A stretch of 47,077 bases of DNA, taken from NCBI GenBank assembly GCA_023262855.1, contig JALQYQ010000014.1:1-47077 (forward strand), read 5' to 3'. A program made the position numbers and the translations under genes. The notes under the pieces were generated by a model that made no database searches, was not told the DNA's origin, and was given only the letters and a program-made list of their open reading frames with translations. The stretch's first letter is position 1, and each line of letters starts with the position of its first letter. Positions 22,831 to 32,469 of this stretch are shown piece by piece. This stretch comes from Crocinitomicaceae bacterium (GTDB lineage: Bacteria > Bacteroidota > Bacteroidia > Flavobacteriales_D > Crocinitomicaceae).

Positions 22831-25578
22831 ATGAAACAATTTGTTAGACTTTTAGTTTTCACCTTTATTTCCTTTTCAGCCTGGTCACAGAACATGAAAA
22901 TTTCTGGAACTGTGTACGATACCTCGGGAACAAAACCACTTCCCGATGCAATTGCAATGGCTGTCCGTCTGAAGGATTCTGTTTTGCTCGATTATACATT
23001 AACCAATAACGAAGGGAAATTTTCTTTGACAAAAGTGCCAATCGATTCATTTACCTTGGTGATTTCACACTTCCGTTTTGATGATAAATCCTATTATATT
23101 TTTGGAAGTCAAGACAATCAAGAGATTAACATTCCAAACATTCGGTTGAGTTTTAAGACGAAGGAACTCGCTGAAGTTGTGGTTTATGCGAATAAAAATC
23201 CAATTTATTTCCGAGGAGACACCTTGGTTTATGTTGCCGATTCATTTAAAGTTGGACAAAATGCGGTTGTAGAAGATCTATTAAAAAGACTTCCTGGAAT
23301 TACAGTTGACGCCGATGGGAAAATCAAAGCGCAAGGGAAAGAAATCAGTAAAGTATTCGTGGATGGTGATGAGTTTTTTGGAACCGATCCAACTATTGCC
23401 ACAAAAAACCTAGGTGCAAGCGGTGTGGAAACAGTTGAAGTCTACGAAAAGAAGAATGAAAATGCTGCAGAAGGAGAAGATGAAACCATCCAAATTATGG
23501 ATCTAAAGCTCAAAGAGGAAGCCAAGAAGGGTTATTTCGGACGAGTCTCCGGCGCTTCTGATTTCACACAATTCTATGAAGGAGAAATGCTCTTCAACCG
23601 TTTCAACGGAACGCAAAAATTGGCTGTATTCGTATTAGCTTCAAATACACCAAGATCACAATTTGACTGGGGAGACATTAACAAATTTGGATTGGATGAA
23701 GAAAATGGTTATTCGCAAAATGAGGATGGTGATTGGATGCAAAAAGGTTCAAGTGTAAATGGAAATGGAATCCCACAAACTCTGCGTTCAGGTATTTACT
23801 TCAGTGATAAAATTGGGAAGAAGAAGAAAACAAAAGTTGGATTCAATTACTCGTATTTGAACTATCAATTAAATGCACTTTCTCAGAGCTATTCACAATA
23901 TTTCCTTTCTGACACAAGTTATTATTCCGCAGATTCGACGCGCACACTTACGAAAAACGAATCGCACACAGCAAATTTCTCCTTGTTTTCACAACTTGAT
24001 TCCCTGACTACATTAGAAATTAAACCGAGTTTTCAATTTTCAAATGGCTTAACCAATGTTGCAGATTATTCGCATTATTTAACGGAGAACTCTGCTTCTT
24101 CTAGAAGTAATACTATTTCGAAGGAAAATAGTTCTTCCGGATTTTCTGCAAATTCGGAAATCAATTTCATCCACGATTTTATGAAGGATCGTCGTTCGCT
24201 AACCTTACAGCATAAATTCAATTACGGGAACAATCTCACCGATGGTAATTTGTATTCTCAAAACATCTACTATTTAGGCACGAGCTTGAATGATACCATT
24301 GATCAATTAAAATCAAATCAAAATACAAATCATGTTGAAACGTTTAAGGCGACATATTACGAACCTCTGACGAAAAAATGGAAATTGGAAACCGAATACA
24401 TGTTCGAATTTTCTACCAACCAACAAGCAAAAGAAACACGTAACATTCTATCTGAAAACTTGAGCGAAATCGATTCTAACTTTACAAATAGTTTTGAAAC
24501 AACCCGTTATCAACATCGCTTTGGAATTGCCGCAATTTATGAAAGTAGAAAGCACACGGTTACAATTGGTACACGTGCGCGAAACATACAGATTGACAAC
24601 TATAATTTGTACACGTTAACATCTATCAATCAGAATGTATTAAATATTCTTCCGCGCATCAGTTATACATTTAAACCATCGAAAACAAGTCAATTGAATG
24701 CGCGTTACAATACAAGTTCATCACAACCAAGTGTTAATTCGTTGCAACCAATTCCCGATAACTCAAACCCAAACCGTGTTCAAATTGGTAACCCAGAATT
24801 AAAGCCGAATTTTAGTCATCGTTTTGGAATGAACTTTAATAGTTGGAATGCAGTTACCAACCGAAATATTTGGTCGGGTGCAAATTTCAATTATACGAAT
24901 AATGCAATGGTTGACTCAACTGTTTTTGATGCTGAGGGAAGACAATTTGTTAAAACGGTGAATGCTGATGGAAATTTATGGTCAAATATTTATGTTGGAA
25001 GTGGAATCGGTCTTTACAAGAAAATTTTAGAAATCAATCCAGGCTTTAATGCTTCTTATAACCGTTCCATTTCTTACATCAATGGGCAAAAAAATGAGCG
25101 AAGCACCATCGGTTTCAATGTGAACTTTGGAATAAATTTTAATTTGGATTCCTTGTCTCTTTCTACTTATTCTACGTTTGGAAGAACAAGTCCATCTTCT
25201 ACTATTAATTCAAGTACCAATCAGCCGTACACAACTCAAGAACATTCAGCGTATATTTCATGGACACTTCCATTTTGGCACATTACCTTGAAAAGCGATG
25301 CAACTTACAACATCAATGGTCAACGAGCAGATGGATACAATTTGAACTATTTCATTTGGAATGCTTCCATCGATAAAGCCTTTTTGAAAACAGAAAACTT
25401 GATCATCAGTTTACAAGGAAATGATATGTTGAATCAGAACATCATTGCACAGCGATCTGTCAGTTCAAATATTATCACGGATTACAAAACGAAGATTATT
25501 TCACGTTATTTCTTGGTGAAAATGACCTACAAATTCAACAATAAAAAAGAAAAAGAAGAGGACAATGATTGGAACTAA
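22831..25578 (+). CDS. TonB-receptor-like outer-membrane beta-barrel protein
   Basis: A 915-residue protein: signal peptide (1-19), carboxypeptidase-regulatory-like domain (about 22-110, ISGTVYDTSGTKPLPDAI), plug-like domain (about 115-225, VVEDLLKRLPGITVDADGKI...KVFVDGDEFFGTDP), then a long barrel ending in ISRYFLVKMTYKFN. This is the outer-membrane beta-barrel family that pairs with GLPGLI proteins in Bacteroidota. It differs from SusC in lacking a SusD partner. Likely an outer-membrane transporter or assembly protein; substrate unknown. Overlaps the GLPGLI gene by 14 bp. Confidence 0.88.
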   Translation: MKQFVRLLVFTFISFSAWSQNMKISGTVYDTSGTKPLPDAIAMAVRLKDSVLLDYTLTNNEGKFSLTKVPIDSFTLVISHFRFDDKSYYIFGSQDNQEINIPNIRLSFKTKELAEVVVYANKNPIYFRGDTLVYVADSFKVGQNAVVEDLLKRLPGITVDADGKIKAQGKEISKVFVDGDEFFGTDPTIATKNLGASGVETVEVYEKKNENAAEGEDETIQIMDLKLKEEAKKGYFGRVSGASDFTQFYEGEMLFNRFNGTQKLAVFVLASNTPRSQFDWGDINKFGLDEENGYSQNEDGDWMQKGSSVNGNGIPQTLRSGIYFSDKIGKKKKTKVGFNYSYLNYQLNALSQSYSQYFLSDTSYYSADSTRTLTKNESHTANFSLFSQLDSLTTLEIKPSFQFSNGLTNVADYSHYLTENSASSRSNTISKENSSSGFSANSEINFIHDFMKDRRSLTLQHKFNYGNNLTDGNLYSQNIYYLGTSLNDTIDQLKSNQNTNHVETFKATYYEPLTKKWKLETEYMFEFSTNQQAKETRNILSENLSEIDSNFTNSFETTRYQHRFGIAAIYESRKHTVTIGTRARNIQIDNYNLYTLTSINQNVLNILPRISYTFKPSKTSQLNARYNTSSSQPSVNSLQPIPDNSNPNRVQIGNPELKPNFSHRFGMNFNSWNAVTNRNIWSGANFNYTNNAMVDSTVFDAEGRQFVKTVNADGNLWSNIYVGSGIGLYKKILEINPGFNASYNRSISYINGQKNERSTIGFNVNFGINFNLDSLSLSTYSTFGRTSPSSTINSSTNQPYTTQEHSAYISWTLPFWHITLKSDATYNINGQRADGYNLNYFIWNASIDKAFLKTENLIISLQGNDMLNQNIIAQRSVSSNIITDYKTKIISRYFLVKMTYKFNNKKEKEEDNDWN

Positions 25579-26293
25579 ACATCTTTTGATTATTGGTTTT
25601 TTATCAATCATCAACATAGCAAATAGTCAGATTAAAGCTGGTAAAATTGTTTACGAACGAAAAACAAATCTTGAAAAGGAATTCAAGGATGTCAACGACA
25701 GTGATTTTTTGGATTACATCAAGAAGAATAAAATTAAAAAAGATGAATTTGAATTGTATTTCAATGATACAATTTCCATATTCAAACCTGTTCTATCCGA
25801 TTTGGTGGATGAAATGAGCTGGGCAACCAATACAAATACAACACTGCATTCGTTGACATCAAATCAATATACGATTGTACTCAACATGTGGGGACAAGAA
25901 TTGATCTTAGAGGATACGTTGAGTCCAAAAGTTTGGCAAATAACGGAAAGTAAACGTGTAATCAGTAATTACGAATGTCGCAAAGCCATTTGGCAGAAGA
26001 ATGATACCACACGCATTTACGCTTGGTATTCAATTGAGATTTTAGCGAACGCTGGTCCTGAAGGATTTTGTGGTTTACCTGGTACAATTTTAGGTTTAGC
26101 AACGGAAGACGGTGGAGTCATTTACTTTGCCAAATCTGTTGAAGTAATCACTCCGACAGAGCAAGATTTTGTCGTTGAGAAAAAACGCAAAAAGGTATTT
26201 ACCTACCAGAAATTATATGATCAACTCATGGAAGATTACGGAAACGAAAAATGGGGTAAAGAGATGATTGCAGAAATTTTTGAGTGGCTTTAA
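25565..26293 (+). CDS. GLPGLI family protein
   Basis: A 242-residue exported protein (signal about 1-21, LSIINIANSQ). It carries the name motif in the variant GLPGTILGL (within GFCGLPGTILGLATEDGG) and the upstream YECRKA and TRIYAWYS blocks of the family. GLPGLI proteins are Bacteroidota-specific, function unknown, often encoded just after a TonB-receptor-like barrel as here (14-bp overlap, different frame). A cell-envelope partnership with the receptor is inferred. Its 3' end overlaps the convergent glycosyltransferase gene by 4 bp. Confidence 0.9.
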   Translation: MIGTKHLLIIGFLSIINIANSQIKAGKIVYERKTNLEKEFKDVNDSDFLDYIKKNKIKKDEFELYFNDTISIFKPVLSDLVDEMSWATNTNTTLHSLTSNQYTIVLNMWGQELILEDTLSPKVWQITESKRVISNYECRKAIWQKNDTTRIYAWYSIEILANAGPEGFCGLPGTILGLATEDGGVIYFAKSVEVITPTEQDFVVEKKRKKVFTYQKLYDQLMEDYGNEKWGKEMIAEIFEWL

Positions 26294-27408
26294 AAATTCC
26301 GTTCTAACTTTCTACCTTTCCATGTTGGTTTGAACGTATACATCATCATCACAATCATCAAGGTATAAAATGGAAAAAGTAGCTCATAAATGGGAATGTA
26401 CAACCACGAGCGCATTCGTCCCATGCGATTGAAAAAAGGCAAGAAAAACAGTAGGTCAATCACTGATTTAACGATAAAAACAACCGATGCCCATTTCCAT
26501 TCTTGCTGAAAAATGGTGAGTATCATCAATATCACAAATCCTATGGTTAATAATCCTTGAAGCATTGCTAGACTCGTGCTCAAATGATCTTTCACATCAC
26601 CTGTTTTGGCAATCCAACGCAAGCGCTGATGAATAAATTCGCTGAAACTTTGAGGTGTTTCGGTGAAAACAGCTAATGTTCGATCTGTCACCAAATGAAC
26701 TTTTGCTTTTGCCCTTCTAAAATCACGCAACAAGTAAATATCGTCTCCGCTCGGCATGTGCGCATGTGTTGAATATTGATCATATTGCTTGAAAGCACTT
26801 CGTTTGTACAACATATTTGCACCACTTGCCATAATTGGACGAAGCAAGCCCGCAACTCCACAATTTGCCGCATTCACCAACAACAAATCCACTTCGTACA
26901 AATGCTCGAATTCACGTTCAGCAAGCATTACAGCAGGCATAACATATAAATCAGCCGCAGGTAAACTCTTCAATTGTGTAAAGTAATCGCGTGAAAACGA
27001 ACAGTCTGCATCCCAACCCAACACATATTCGGATTCACTGAACTCAATTCCTTTTCGAATGGCCAATTTCTTCCCTTCTACACCTTCTTCCAAGGAAATA
27101 ATTTGATAAGGAATTGAATCGTTTAATCGCTCTTTAATGAAGCTACAACTGTTGTCAGTTGAATGATCATCCACAAAAACATAGCGCTTTGGATGAAGTA
27201 CTGAATTCGAAATGCTCTCTAACAAGACATATAAGCGCTTTTCTTCATTTCGAAATGGAATGATAACAACCAATTCAGACAAGTCAATTCCAGCTTCTTC
27301 ACAGATTCGTTTGCTTTCTTTTTGTCGCTGAAGAAAATAGCCGACAAGTGTAATTGTCCCTAGTAATCCAGCGTAAACCACAAAATATATGAGAATCCAA
27401 TTAAGCAT
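26290..27408 (-). CDS. membrane-anchored GT2 glycosyltransferase
   Basis: A 372-residue protein. One N-terminal transmembrane helix (about 3-25), then a processive-type GT-A domain: VVIIPFRNEE, VDDHS (80-84), DAD (133-135), GDD (221-223) and QRLRW (261-265), i.e. the D, D, D, QxxRW set. Three or four transmembrane helices follow. It should transfer sugar from a nucleotide sugar to a lipid or polysaccharide acceptor at the inner membrane. The frame is open to a TTG at 27495, but the ATG at 27408 starts just before the anchor and overlaps the upstream gene by only 8 bp. Confidence 0.88.
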   Translation of the reverse strand: MLNWILIYFVVYAGLLGTITLVGYFLQRQKESKRICEEAGIDLSELVVIIPFRNEEKRLYVLLESISNSVLHPKRYVFVDDHSTDNSCSFIKERLNDSIPYQIISLEEGVEGKKLAIRKGIEFSESEYVLGWDADCSFSRDYFTQLKSLPAADLYVMPAVMLAEREFEHLYEVDLLLVNAANCGVAGLLRPIMASGANMLYKRSAFKQYDQYSTHAHMPSGDDIYLLRDFRRAKAKVHLVTDRTLAVFTETPQSFSEFIHQRLRWIAKTGDVKDHLSTSLAMLQGLLTIGFVILMILTIFQQEWKWASVVFIVKSVIDLLFFLPFFNRMGRMRSWLYIPIYELLFPFYTLMIVMMMYTFKPTWKGRKLERNF

Positions 27409-28282
27409 TACCTTTCTTTCCTTTACAAACGACCACTGCAAATAGCGTTGGAAGCAATAAATTAAACACCCAAATAATAAATGAGGAAGCAACAACGGTT
27501 ATTTCATTCATTCCGGCAAACGCGAGCACCCAGACAGCAATGCTTTCTCGAATCACAATTTTCCCTAGGAATAAACTTGGCGCCAAAGTCACCCAGAAAT
27601 AAACTTGCCAAATCCAAAGAATAGTTACCCACGAAATTTCATTGCCAAAAGCTGCTAAAACGCAAGCAAATTGAATGGTAAAAATCGTGTGACGCACTAT
27701 GCTTAATCCAAAAATTGTCCAGCGAAAACTCCTTCTTCGATTCAACGCACGAATAAAACGATGAATACTTTGTTTTCGTTTAAAAAATAGTTTTGTTACC
27801 CACTCGAAATTGAAATAAAACAAAACGATACTCATGAATCCGAGCACAAACAACCACTTCCAAGCTTCCAATTCATGAAACAGCGGACTATTTTGTAACA
27901 AAAAGAAAGAAATCATACCAAACAACATACTTGCGGCGAATTGCGCATAATTTCCGACCAAGGTTAAAATCACCAATGGATTACGATAACGACGTTCGAA
28001 ATAATAAATGCGGCCAATGAAATTCCCCAACATATTTGGTGTCAACATTCCTGTGATGATTCCTGCTAAAAACGCATGTAATTCCACTCGTTTCGTGCTT
28101 CGAACTTCTAAGCTGTGTAAAGTCGTTTTCCATTTCCACCATTCTAACAACCAGTTAATTGGAATAAAGAAAAATGCTAATACTAGCCAAATGACATTCT
28201 TGAGATACAAATCCTCTGCGTTCCAATTGAGCTTTTTCACTTGCCAATAAAAGAACAGCGCAAAAATTGCGAAGAGAATCAT
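27401..28282 (-). CDS. lysylphosphatidylglycerol synthase TM-domain (UPF0104-like) protein
   Basis: About 293 residues from the ATG at 28282, with seven to eight transmembrane helices (MILFAIFALFFYW, VIWLVLAFFFIPINWLLEWWKW, FLAGIITGMLTPNMLGNFIGRIYYF, and others). The NWLLEWWKWK and G-x-L-T-P-N-x-x-G-x-x-x-G-R pattern fits the UPF0104/MprF-N-terminal-like family, often lipid or glycolipid flippases or transferases of unknown substrate. The longer frame to 28387 begins with a TTG and would run into divergent ruvC. Coupled to the GT2 gene, so a joint role in glycolipid or polysaccharide synthesis is inferred. Confidence 0.75.
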   Translation of the reverse strand: MILFAIFALFFYWQVKKLNWNAEDLYLKNVIWLVLAFFFIPINWLLEWWKWKTTLHSLEVRSTKRVELHAFLAGIITGMLTPNMLGNFIGRIYYFERRYRNPLVILTLVGNYAQFAASMLFGMISFFLLQNSPLFHELEAWKWLFVLGFMSIVLFYFNFEWVTKLFFKRKQSIHRFIRALNRRRSFRWTIFGLSIVRHTIFTIQFACVLAAFGNEISWVTILWIWQVYFWVTLAPSLFLGKIVIRESIAVWVLAFAGMNEITVVASSFIIWVFNLLLPTLFAVVVCKGKKGNA

Positions 28283-28344
28283 TTTAAAAAAAATGAAAAT
28301 ACCTTTCTGTTTTTTTATAGCTTTAACCAACGAACACTTTTTGA

Positions 28345-28902
28345 ATGGTTGAAGATAAGATAATTCTTGGAATTGACCCCGGAACAACCGTTTTGGGTTA
28401 TGGATTGATACATGTGAAAAACAATAAATTGTCCATGGTGAATTTTGGTGTCATTCAATTGAGCAAACTTCCAAGCCATCCAGATAAATTAAAACGCATT
28501 TTTGACCGTTTGGACGGAATTATTCGTGAATTCAAACCAGACGAAATGGCCATCGAAGCACCTTTCTTTGGGAAAAATGTTCAATCCATGTTAAAATTGG
28601 GTCGAGCACAAGGTGTGGCAATTGCTGCAAGTTTATCACACAATGTTCCATTCGAAGAATACACACCACGTCGAATCAAGCAAGCAATTACAGGAAATGG
28701 AAATGCTTCAAAAGAACAAGTGGCAGCGATGTTACAAAAGCTCTTGAATTTTGATGAATTACCGAAATACTTGGATGCAACCGATGGATTAGCAGTTGCT
28801 GTTTGTCATCATTTCTCAAAAGGAATTGGAGAACACAATAAATCAAAATCAGGAAATTGGGAAGCATTTATTAAGTCAAATCCAGACAGAAAATTACGCT
28901 AA
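28345..28902 (+). CDS. ruvC: Holliday junction resolvase RuvC
   Basis: A 185-residue endonuclease that cuts Holliday junctions at symmetric sites with RuvAB. All four acidic catalytic residues are visible: Asp11 (GIDPGT), Glu71 ([10 protein letters not shown]), Asp144 and Asp147 ([13 protein letters not shown]). Also the [21 protein letters not shown] block. Length normal with a short extra C-terminus. The next gene begins 2 bp after its stop. Confidence 0.97.
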   Translation: MVEDKIILGIDPGTTVLGYGLIHVKNNKLSMVNFGVIQLSKLPSHPDKLKRIFDRLDGIIREFKPDEMAIEAPFFGKNVQSMLKLGRAQGVAIAASLSHNVPFEEYTPRRIKQAITGNGNASKEQVAAMLQKLLNFDELPKYLDATDGLAVAVCHHFSKGIGEHNKSKSGNWEAFIKSNPDRKLR

Positions 28903-28903
28903 C

Positions 28904-29266
28904 ATGAAACGTTCAAGTAGAAAAAGAAATATTTTAAGTCCAAAAGACTTTGCTCGACGAATGATGAAATATTTCATTTATTCGTTTCTCTTGATTTTCA
29001 TTTCTTTGTTCATTGGCGTATTAGGTTATCATTACATTGCTGATTTAAATTGGGTCGATAGCACCTTAAACGCTTCAATGATTTTAACAGGAATGGGACC
29101 AGTTGATCGTTTAACAACGGATTCTGCTAAGATTTTCGCCTCTGCTTATTCCATTTTTAGCGGTGTTGCGTTTTTAAGTACGGTTGCAATTTTCTTTTCA
29201 CCAATCGCTCATCGTTTATTACATATTTTGCATGTAGAAGACGATGATGAATCAGAATCCAACTAA
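28904..29266 (+). CDS. small two-helix membrane protein with ion-channel-like pore loop
   Basis: A 120-residue protein. A basic N-terminus (MKRSSRKRNILSPKDFARR), TM1 (about 26-47), a loop LNASMILTGMGPVDRLTTD, TM2 (about 80-100), and an acidic end (EDDDESESN). The TM-pore-TM layout resembles two-TM potassium channels, but the filter is GMGPVD rather than GYGD. Similar proteins occur in many phyla as hypotheticals. The frame is open upstream to 28796 inside ruvC; the ATG at 28904, 2 bp after the ruvC stop, is the natural start. Confidence 0.75.
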   Translation: MKRSSRKRNILSPKDFARRMMKYFIYSFLLIFISLFIGVLGYHYIADLNWVDSTLNASMILTGMGPVDRLTTDSAKIFASAYSIFSGVAFLSTVAIFFSPIAHRLLHILHVEDDDESESN

Positions 29267-29281
29267 TATAATTTTCTTACG

Positions 29282-29887
29282 ATGTATCATCCAAAGTGCG
29301 ACGCTTATATTGAGAAATCAGCAGAATTTGCTCAACCAATTTTGAAAGAAATCCGAGCGTTGGTTCATGCTGTTTGTCCGGAAGTTGAAGAAACCATCAA
29401 ATGGGGATTTCCAAATTTCATGTATAAAAAAGCCATTTTGTGCAGTATGGCTTCCTTCAAAAATCACTGCAGCTTTGGCTTTTGGCTTGGAGGTGTAATG
29501 GATGATCCAGAAAAAATTTTACAACGCGTTGGTGATTCAGGAATGGGACAATTGGGGAAAATCACATCAATGGATGACTTACCTGATTTTGAGGTTCTAA
29601 AAAAGTACATCATTCATGCAATGGAATTAACTGATCGCGGCGTTAAAATTCGAAAAGTTGAAAAAGAAAAAGTTGAAATTGAGATTCCAATAGCGTTTCA
29701 AGAGGCTCTCAGCCAAAACGACAAAGCAAAAGCGAGTTTTGAACAATTCAGTCCATCGCACCGTAAAGAATATATTCAATGGATTACCGAAGCAAAAACA
29801 GAAGCAACACGTGATAAGCGAATAGCAACAGCTATTGAATGGTTAAGCGAAGGCAAAAGCAGAAATTGGAAATATGCGAAGTGCTAA
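29282..29887 (+). CDS. DUF1801/YdeI-like protein
   Basis: A 201-residue cytoplasmic protein. N-terminal DUF1801-type domain (about 15-115: LKEIRALVHAVCPEVEETIKWGFPNF...CSFGFW) and a C-terminal YdeI/OmdA-like helical segment (about 150-201: FEQFSPSHRKEYIQWITEAKTEATRDKRIATAIEWLSEGK). Both occur together in many Bacteroidota. YdeI-type proteins have been linked to tolerance of antimicrobial peptides in enterobacteria, but biochemistry is unknown. Probably the third gene of the ruvC transcript (15-bp gap). Confidence 0.85.
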   Translation: MYHPKCDAYIEKSAEFAQPILKEIRALVHAVCPEVEETIKWGFPNFMYKKAILCSMASFKNHCSFGFWLGGVMDDPEKILQRVGDSGMGQLGKITSMDDLPDFEVLKKYIIHAMELTDRGVKIRKVEKEKVEIEIPIAFQEALSQNDKAKASFEQFSPSHRKEYIQWITEAKTEATRDKRIATAIEWLSEGKSRNWKYAKC

Positions 29888-30313
29888 TTATTGATGAATG
29901 ATGATTTTCTTAGCGCCTATTCCAGTTCTATGTATTTCAAAGTTTGATGAATCGATGTTCACATTCTTACCAACAGTAATTGCTTCACTGTTCAACGAGT
30001 CTAATATCTCTGCATAAATTGATTGCATTTCCTCTTGGCGTGAACCATAATAATCCATACTTCGATTAAAGCGATCATGAGAAACGCCATAACCATCCAA
30101 CAATTTCTTTCCTGATCTTTTCATTGTTTCTTGAAAGCGCGAAACATGAATATACTTGGCTTGAATGTGCGATTCCAACAAGGACATATCTTTTAAAATC
30201 ATCACCATTGTATCCCGTGGAATTATATCATCTGGTTTAGAAATCCCACTCATTCCATCAGTGCAAGCCACCAGAAGAAAAAGTAGGAAACAAGATGTAA
30301 TTATTTTTTTCAT
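29888..30313 (-). CDS. DUF4296 lipoprotein
   Basis: A 141-residue lipoprotein with lipobox LLVAC (Cys17). The body PDDIIPRDTMVMILKDMSLLESHIQAKYI...FNRSMDYYGSRQEEMQSIYAEILDSLN matches the DUF4296 family, typical of Flavobacteriia, where it commonly lies beside pyrC and the DPM-type glycosyltransferase, exactly as here. Its ATG overlaps the pyrC stop by 4 bp. Function unknown. Confidence 0.85.
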   Translation of the reverse strand: MKKIITSCFLLFLLVACTDGMSGISKPDDIIPRDTMVMILKDMSLLESHIQAKYIHVSRFQETMKRSGKKLLDGYGVSHDRFNRSMDYYGSRQEEMQSIYAEILDSLNSEAITVGKNVNIDSSNFEIHRTGIGAKKIIIHQ

Positions 30314-31656
30314 CCAGGATAATTAAAGGTCATTCGAGCACCTGTTGTTCCCTCAATGATTTTACCGTTTTCAAATACCAAATTTCCGTTTACAAACGTT
30401 TTTATGATTGAATGAGAGAAGGTTGTTCCTTCAAACGGTGACCAAGCACATTTGTACAAAATATTTTCTTTTGCAACGGTTTGAGGAATTGCATCCACAA
30501 CTACCAAGTCAGCAAAATAACCTTCACGAATAAATCCACGATTTTGAATCTTAAACAAAATAGCCGGTGCGTGAGCCATTTTCTCAACAACTCGTTCGAT
30601 CGTAATCTTACCTTGTTTCACTTTTTCAAGCATAGCTTGCAAAGCATGTTGTACTAACGGTCCTCCAGAAGGCGCTTTGAAATACGATTGGCCTTTTTCT
30701 TCAATTGTGTGAGGAGCGTGATCTGTCGCAATCACATCAATTTTATTATCTAAAACTCCTTGAAAAATAGCATCACGGTCATTCGCAGTTTTCACTGCTG
30801 GATTCCATTTAATGAAATTTCCTTTGGATTTATAATCTTCATCCGAGAACCACATGTGATGAATACATGCTTCAGCAGTTATCATTTTCTGTTCTAGCGG
30901 AATTGTATTGTCAAACAATTCCAATTCTTTGGCTGTCGAAATATGCAAAATATGTAAACGCGTATTGAATTTCTTTGCCAAGCGAACAGCTAATGAAGAT
31001 GACAAATAACAAGCCTCTTCACTACGAATTATTGGATGCAATTCTACTGGAACATCTTCCCCATAAATCGCTTTGTATTTTTCGATATTGGCTCTAACTG
31101 TCGCTTCATCTTCACAATGCGTTGCAATTAGCATTGGAGGAACTTTTGCAAACAAGCCTTCCAAGGTTTGTTCACGATCCACCAACATATTTCCAGTGGA
31201 TGAACCCATGAAAATTTTCACACCGCACACATTCTTTCCGTCTGTTTTCAAAACTTCATCCAAATTGTCATTGGATGCGCCCATAAAAAATGAATAATTG
31301 GCGATAGAAGTCTTCGATGCAATATCATATTTTTCTTGCAAAAGTTCTTGCGTTAATGCATTCGGAACTGTGTTTGGCATTTCCATGAAGGAAGTAATTC
31401 CACCTGCAACAGCTGCGCGTGATTCTGTTCCGATGTTTGCCTTGTGGGTTAATCCTGGCTCACGAAAATGAACTTGGTCATCAATGCATCCAGGAAGTAA
31501 GTATTTGCCTTCTAAATTATACTCCTTTGTGTTTTCAACTGCTGAAAGATTTGCGCCTATTTTTTGGATAATTCCATCCTTAATATACACATCTGCAATT
31601 TGTTGTTTGCCTTCATTGACAATCGTTGCTGAACGCAGAATAACTGAAGAACTCAT
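30310..31656 (-). CDS. pyrC: dihydroorotase
   Basis: A 448-residue amidohydrolase of pyrimidine synthesis (carbamoyl aspartate to dihydroorotate). Metal-site motifs: D-D-Q-VHFREPGLTHKAN, the Lys-bearing VKIFMGSSTGN, ATHCEDE, LHILHIST and ATDHAPH. This is the long class I type. The open frame extends eight codons to a TTG at 31680; the ATG at 31656 overlaps the preceding stop as ATGA and is preferred. Middle gene of a coupled three-gene operon. Confidence 0.93.
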   Translation of the reverse strand: MSSSVILRSATIVNEGKQQIADVYIKDGIIQKIGANLSAVENTKEYNLEGKYLLPGCIDDQVHFREPGLTHKANIGTESRAAVAGGITSFMEMPNTVPNALTQELLQEKYDIASKTSIANYSFFMGASNDNLDEVLKTDGKNVCGVKIFMGSSTGNMLVDREQTLEGLFAKVPPMLIATHCEDEATVRANIEKYKAIYGEDVPVELHPIIRSEEACYLSSSLAVRLAKKFNTRLHILHISTAKELELFDNTIPLEQKMITAEACIHHMWFSDEDYKSKGNFIKWNPAVKTANDRDAIFQGVLDNKIDVIATDHAPHTIEEKGQSYFKAPSGGPLVQHALQAMLEKVKQGKITIERVVEKMAHAPAILFKIQNRGFIREGYFADLVVVDAIPQTVAKENILYKCAWSPFEGTTFSHSIIKTFVNGNLVFENGKIIEGTTGARMTFNYPG

Positions 31657-32363
31657 AATTTCATTTTTCTCATTTTCCAAACCCCGAAAAAGGCTTCTTT
31701 AAAAATTCCAGAACTCATTTTTGAAACACCGTACAAGCGATCAACAAAGGTAATTGGAACTTCTTTTATTTTAAAACCGTGACGAACAGCGGCATATTTC
31801 ATACAAATTTGGAACGCATATCCTTTAAAGGTCACAGCATCCAACTGAATAGTTTGAAGCACTTTTTTGCGATAACATTTGAAACCAGCCGTTGTATCTT
31901 TAATTCCGATAAACAAAATCATGCGGACATATACACTAGCAAAATAAGACATAAGTACGCGTTTCAATGGCCAGTTTGAAACTTTTCCACCTTTGCAATA
32001 GCGCGAACCAATGCTTAAATCAGCTCCTGCCACACACGCATCGTACAAACGAATTAAGTCTTTCGGGTTGTGCGAAAAATCACAGTCCATCTCGAAAATA
32101 TATTCGTAATTTCTGGCAATCGCCCATTTGAAACCGTGAATATAAGCTGTTCCTAAACCTAGTTTCCCTGCACGCTTTTCGAGGTGAATTCTGCCCGGAA
32201 ATTCTGCTTGGAGTTCAAGTACTTTGTCAGCTGTTCCGTCAGGAGAATTATCATCAACATACAAAATGTGAAAGTCTTTCTCGAAAGCCATAACTGTTCT
32301 AGTCATGCTCTCAACATTCTCAATTTCATTGTACGTTGGAATAATAATTACTGAATCTGACAC
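31653..32363 (-). CDS. polyprenol/dolichol-phosphate mannosyltransferase-like GT2
   Basis: A 236-residue soluble GT2 enzyme of the DPM1 type: IIIPTYNEIENVE, VDDNSPDGTAD, MDCDFSHNP (metal-binding D-x-D) and SRYCKGG, ending with the FVDRLYGVSKM block typical of polyprenol monophosphomannose synthases. It would load mannose from GDP-mannose onto a polyprenyl phosphate, donor for envelope glycosylation. Starts with GTG. First gene of the operon with pyrC and the DUF4296 lipoprotein. The 32364-32469 spacer shows no clear promoter box. Confidence 0.9.
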   Translation of the reverse strand: MSDSVIIIPTYNEIENVESMTRTVMAFEKDFHILYVDDNSPDGTADKVLELQAEFPGRIHLEKRAGKLGLGTAYIHGFKWAIARNYEYIFEMDCDFSHNPKDLIRLYDACVAGADLSIGSRYCKGGKVSNWPLKRVLMSYFASVYVRMILFIGIKDTTAGFKCYRKKVLQTIQLDAVTFKGYAFQICMKYAAVRHGFKIKEVPITFVDRLYGVSKMSSGIFKEAFFGVWKMRKMKL

Positions 32364-32469
32364 TTAACTTGGGAATTTTAGCGCTAAAATAATTAATATT
32401 CACCAATCAAAAGTTAAAATTCTCTAATTCCCTCGATAGTTTTTATCTTTAGCGAAGATATTTGCACAT

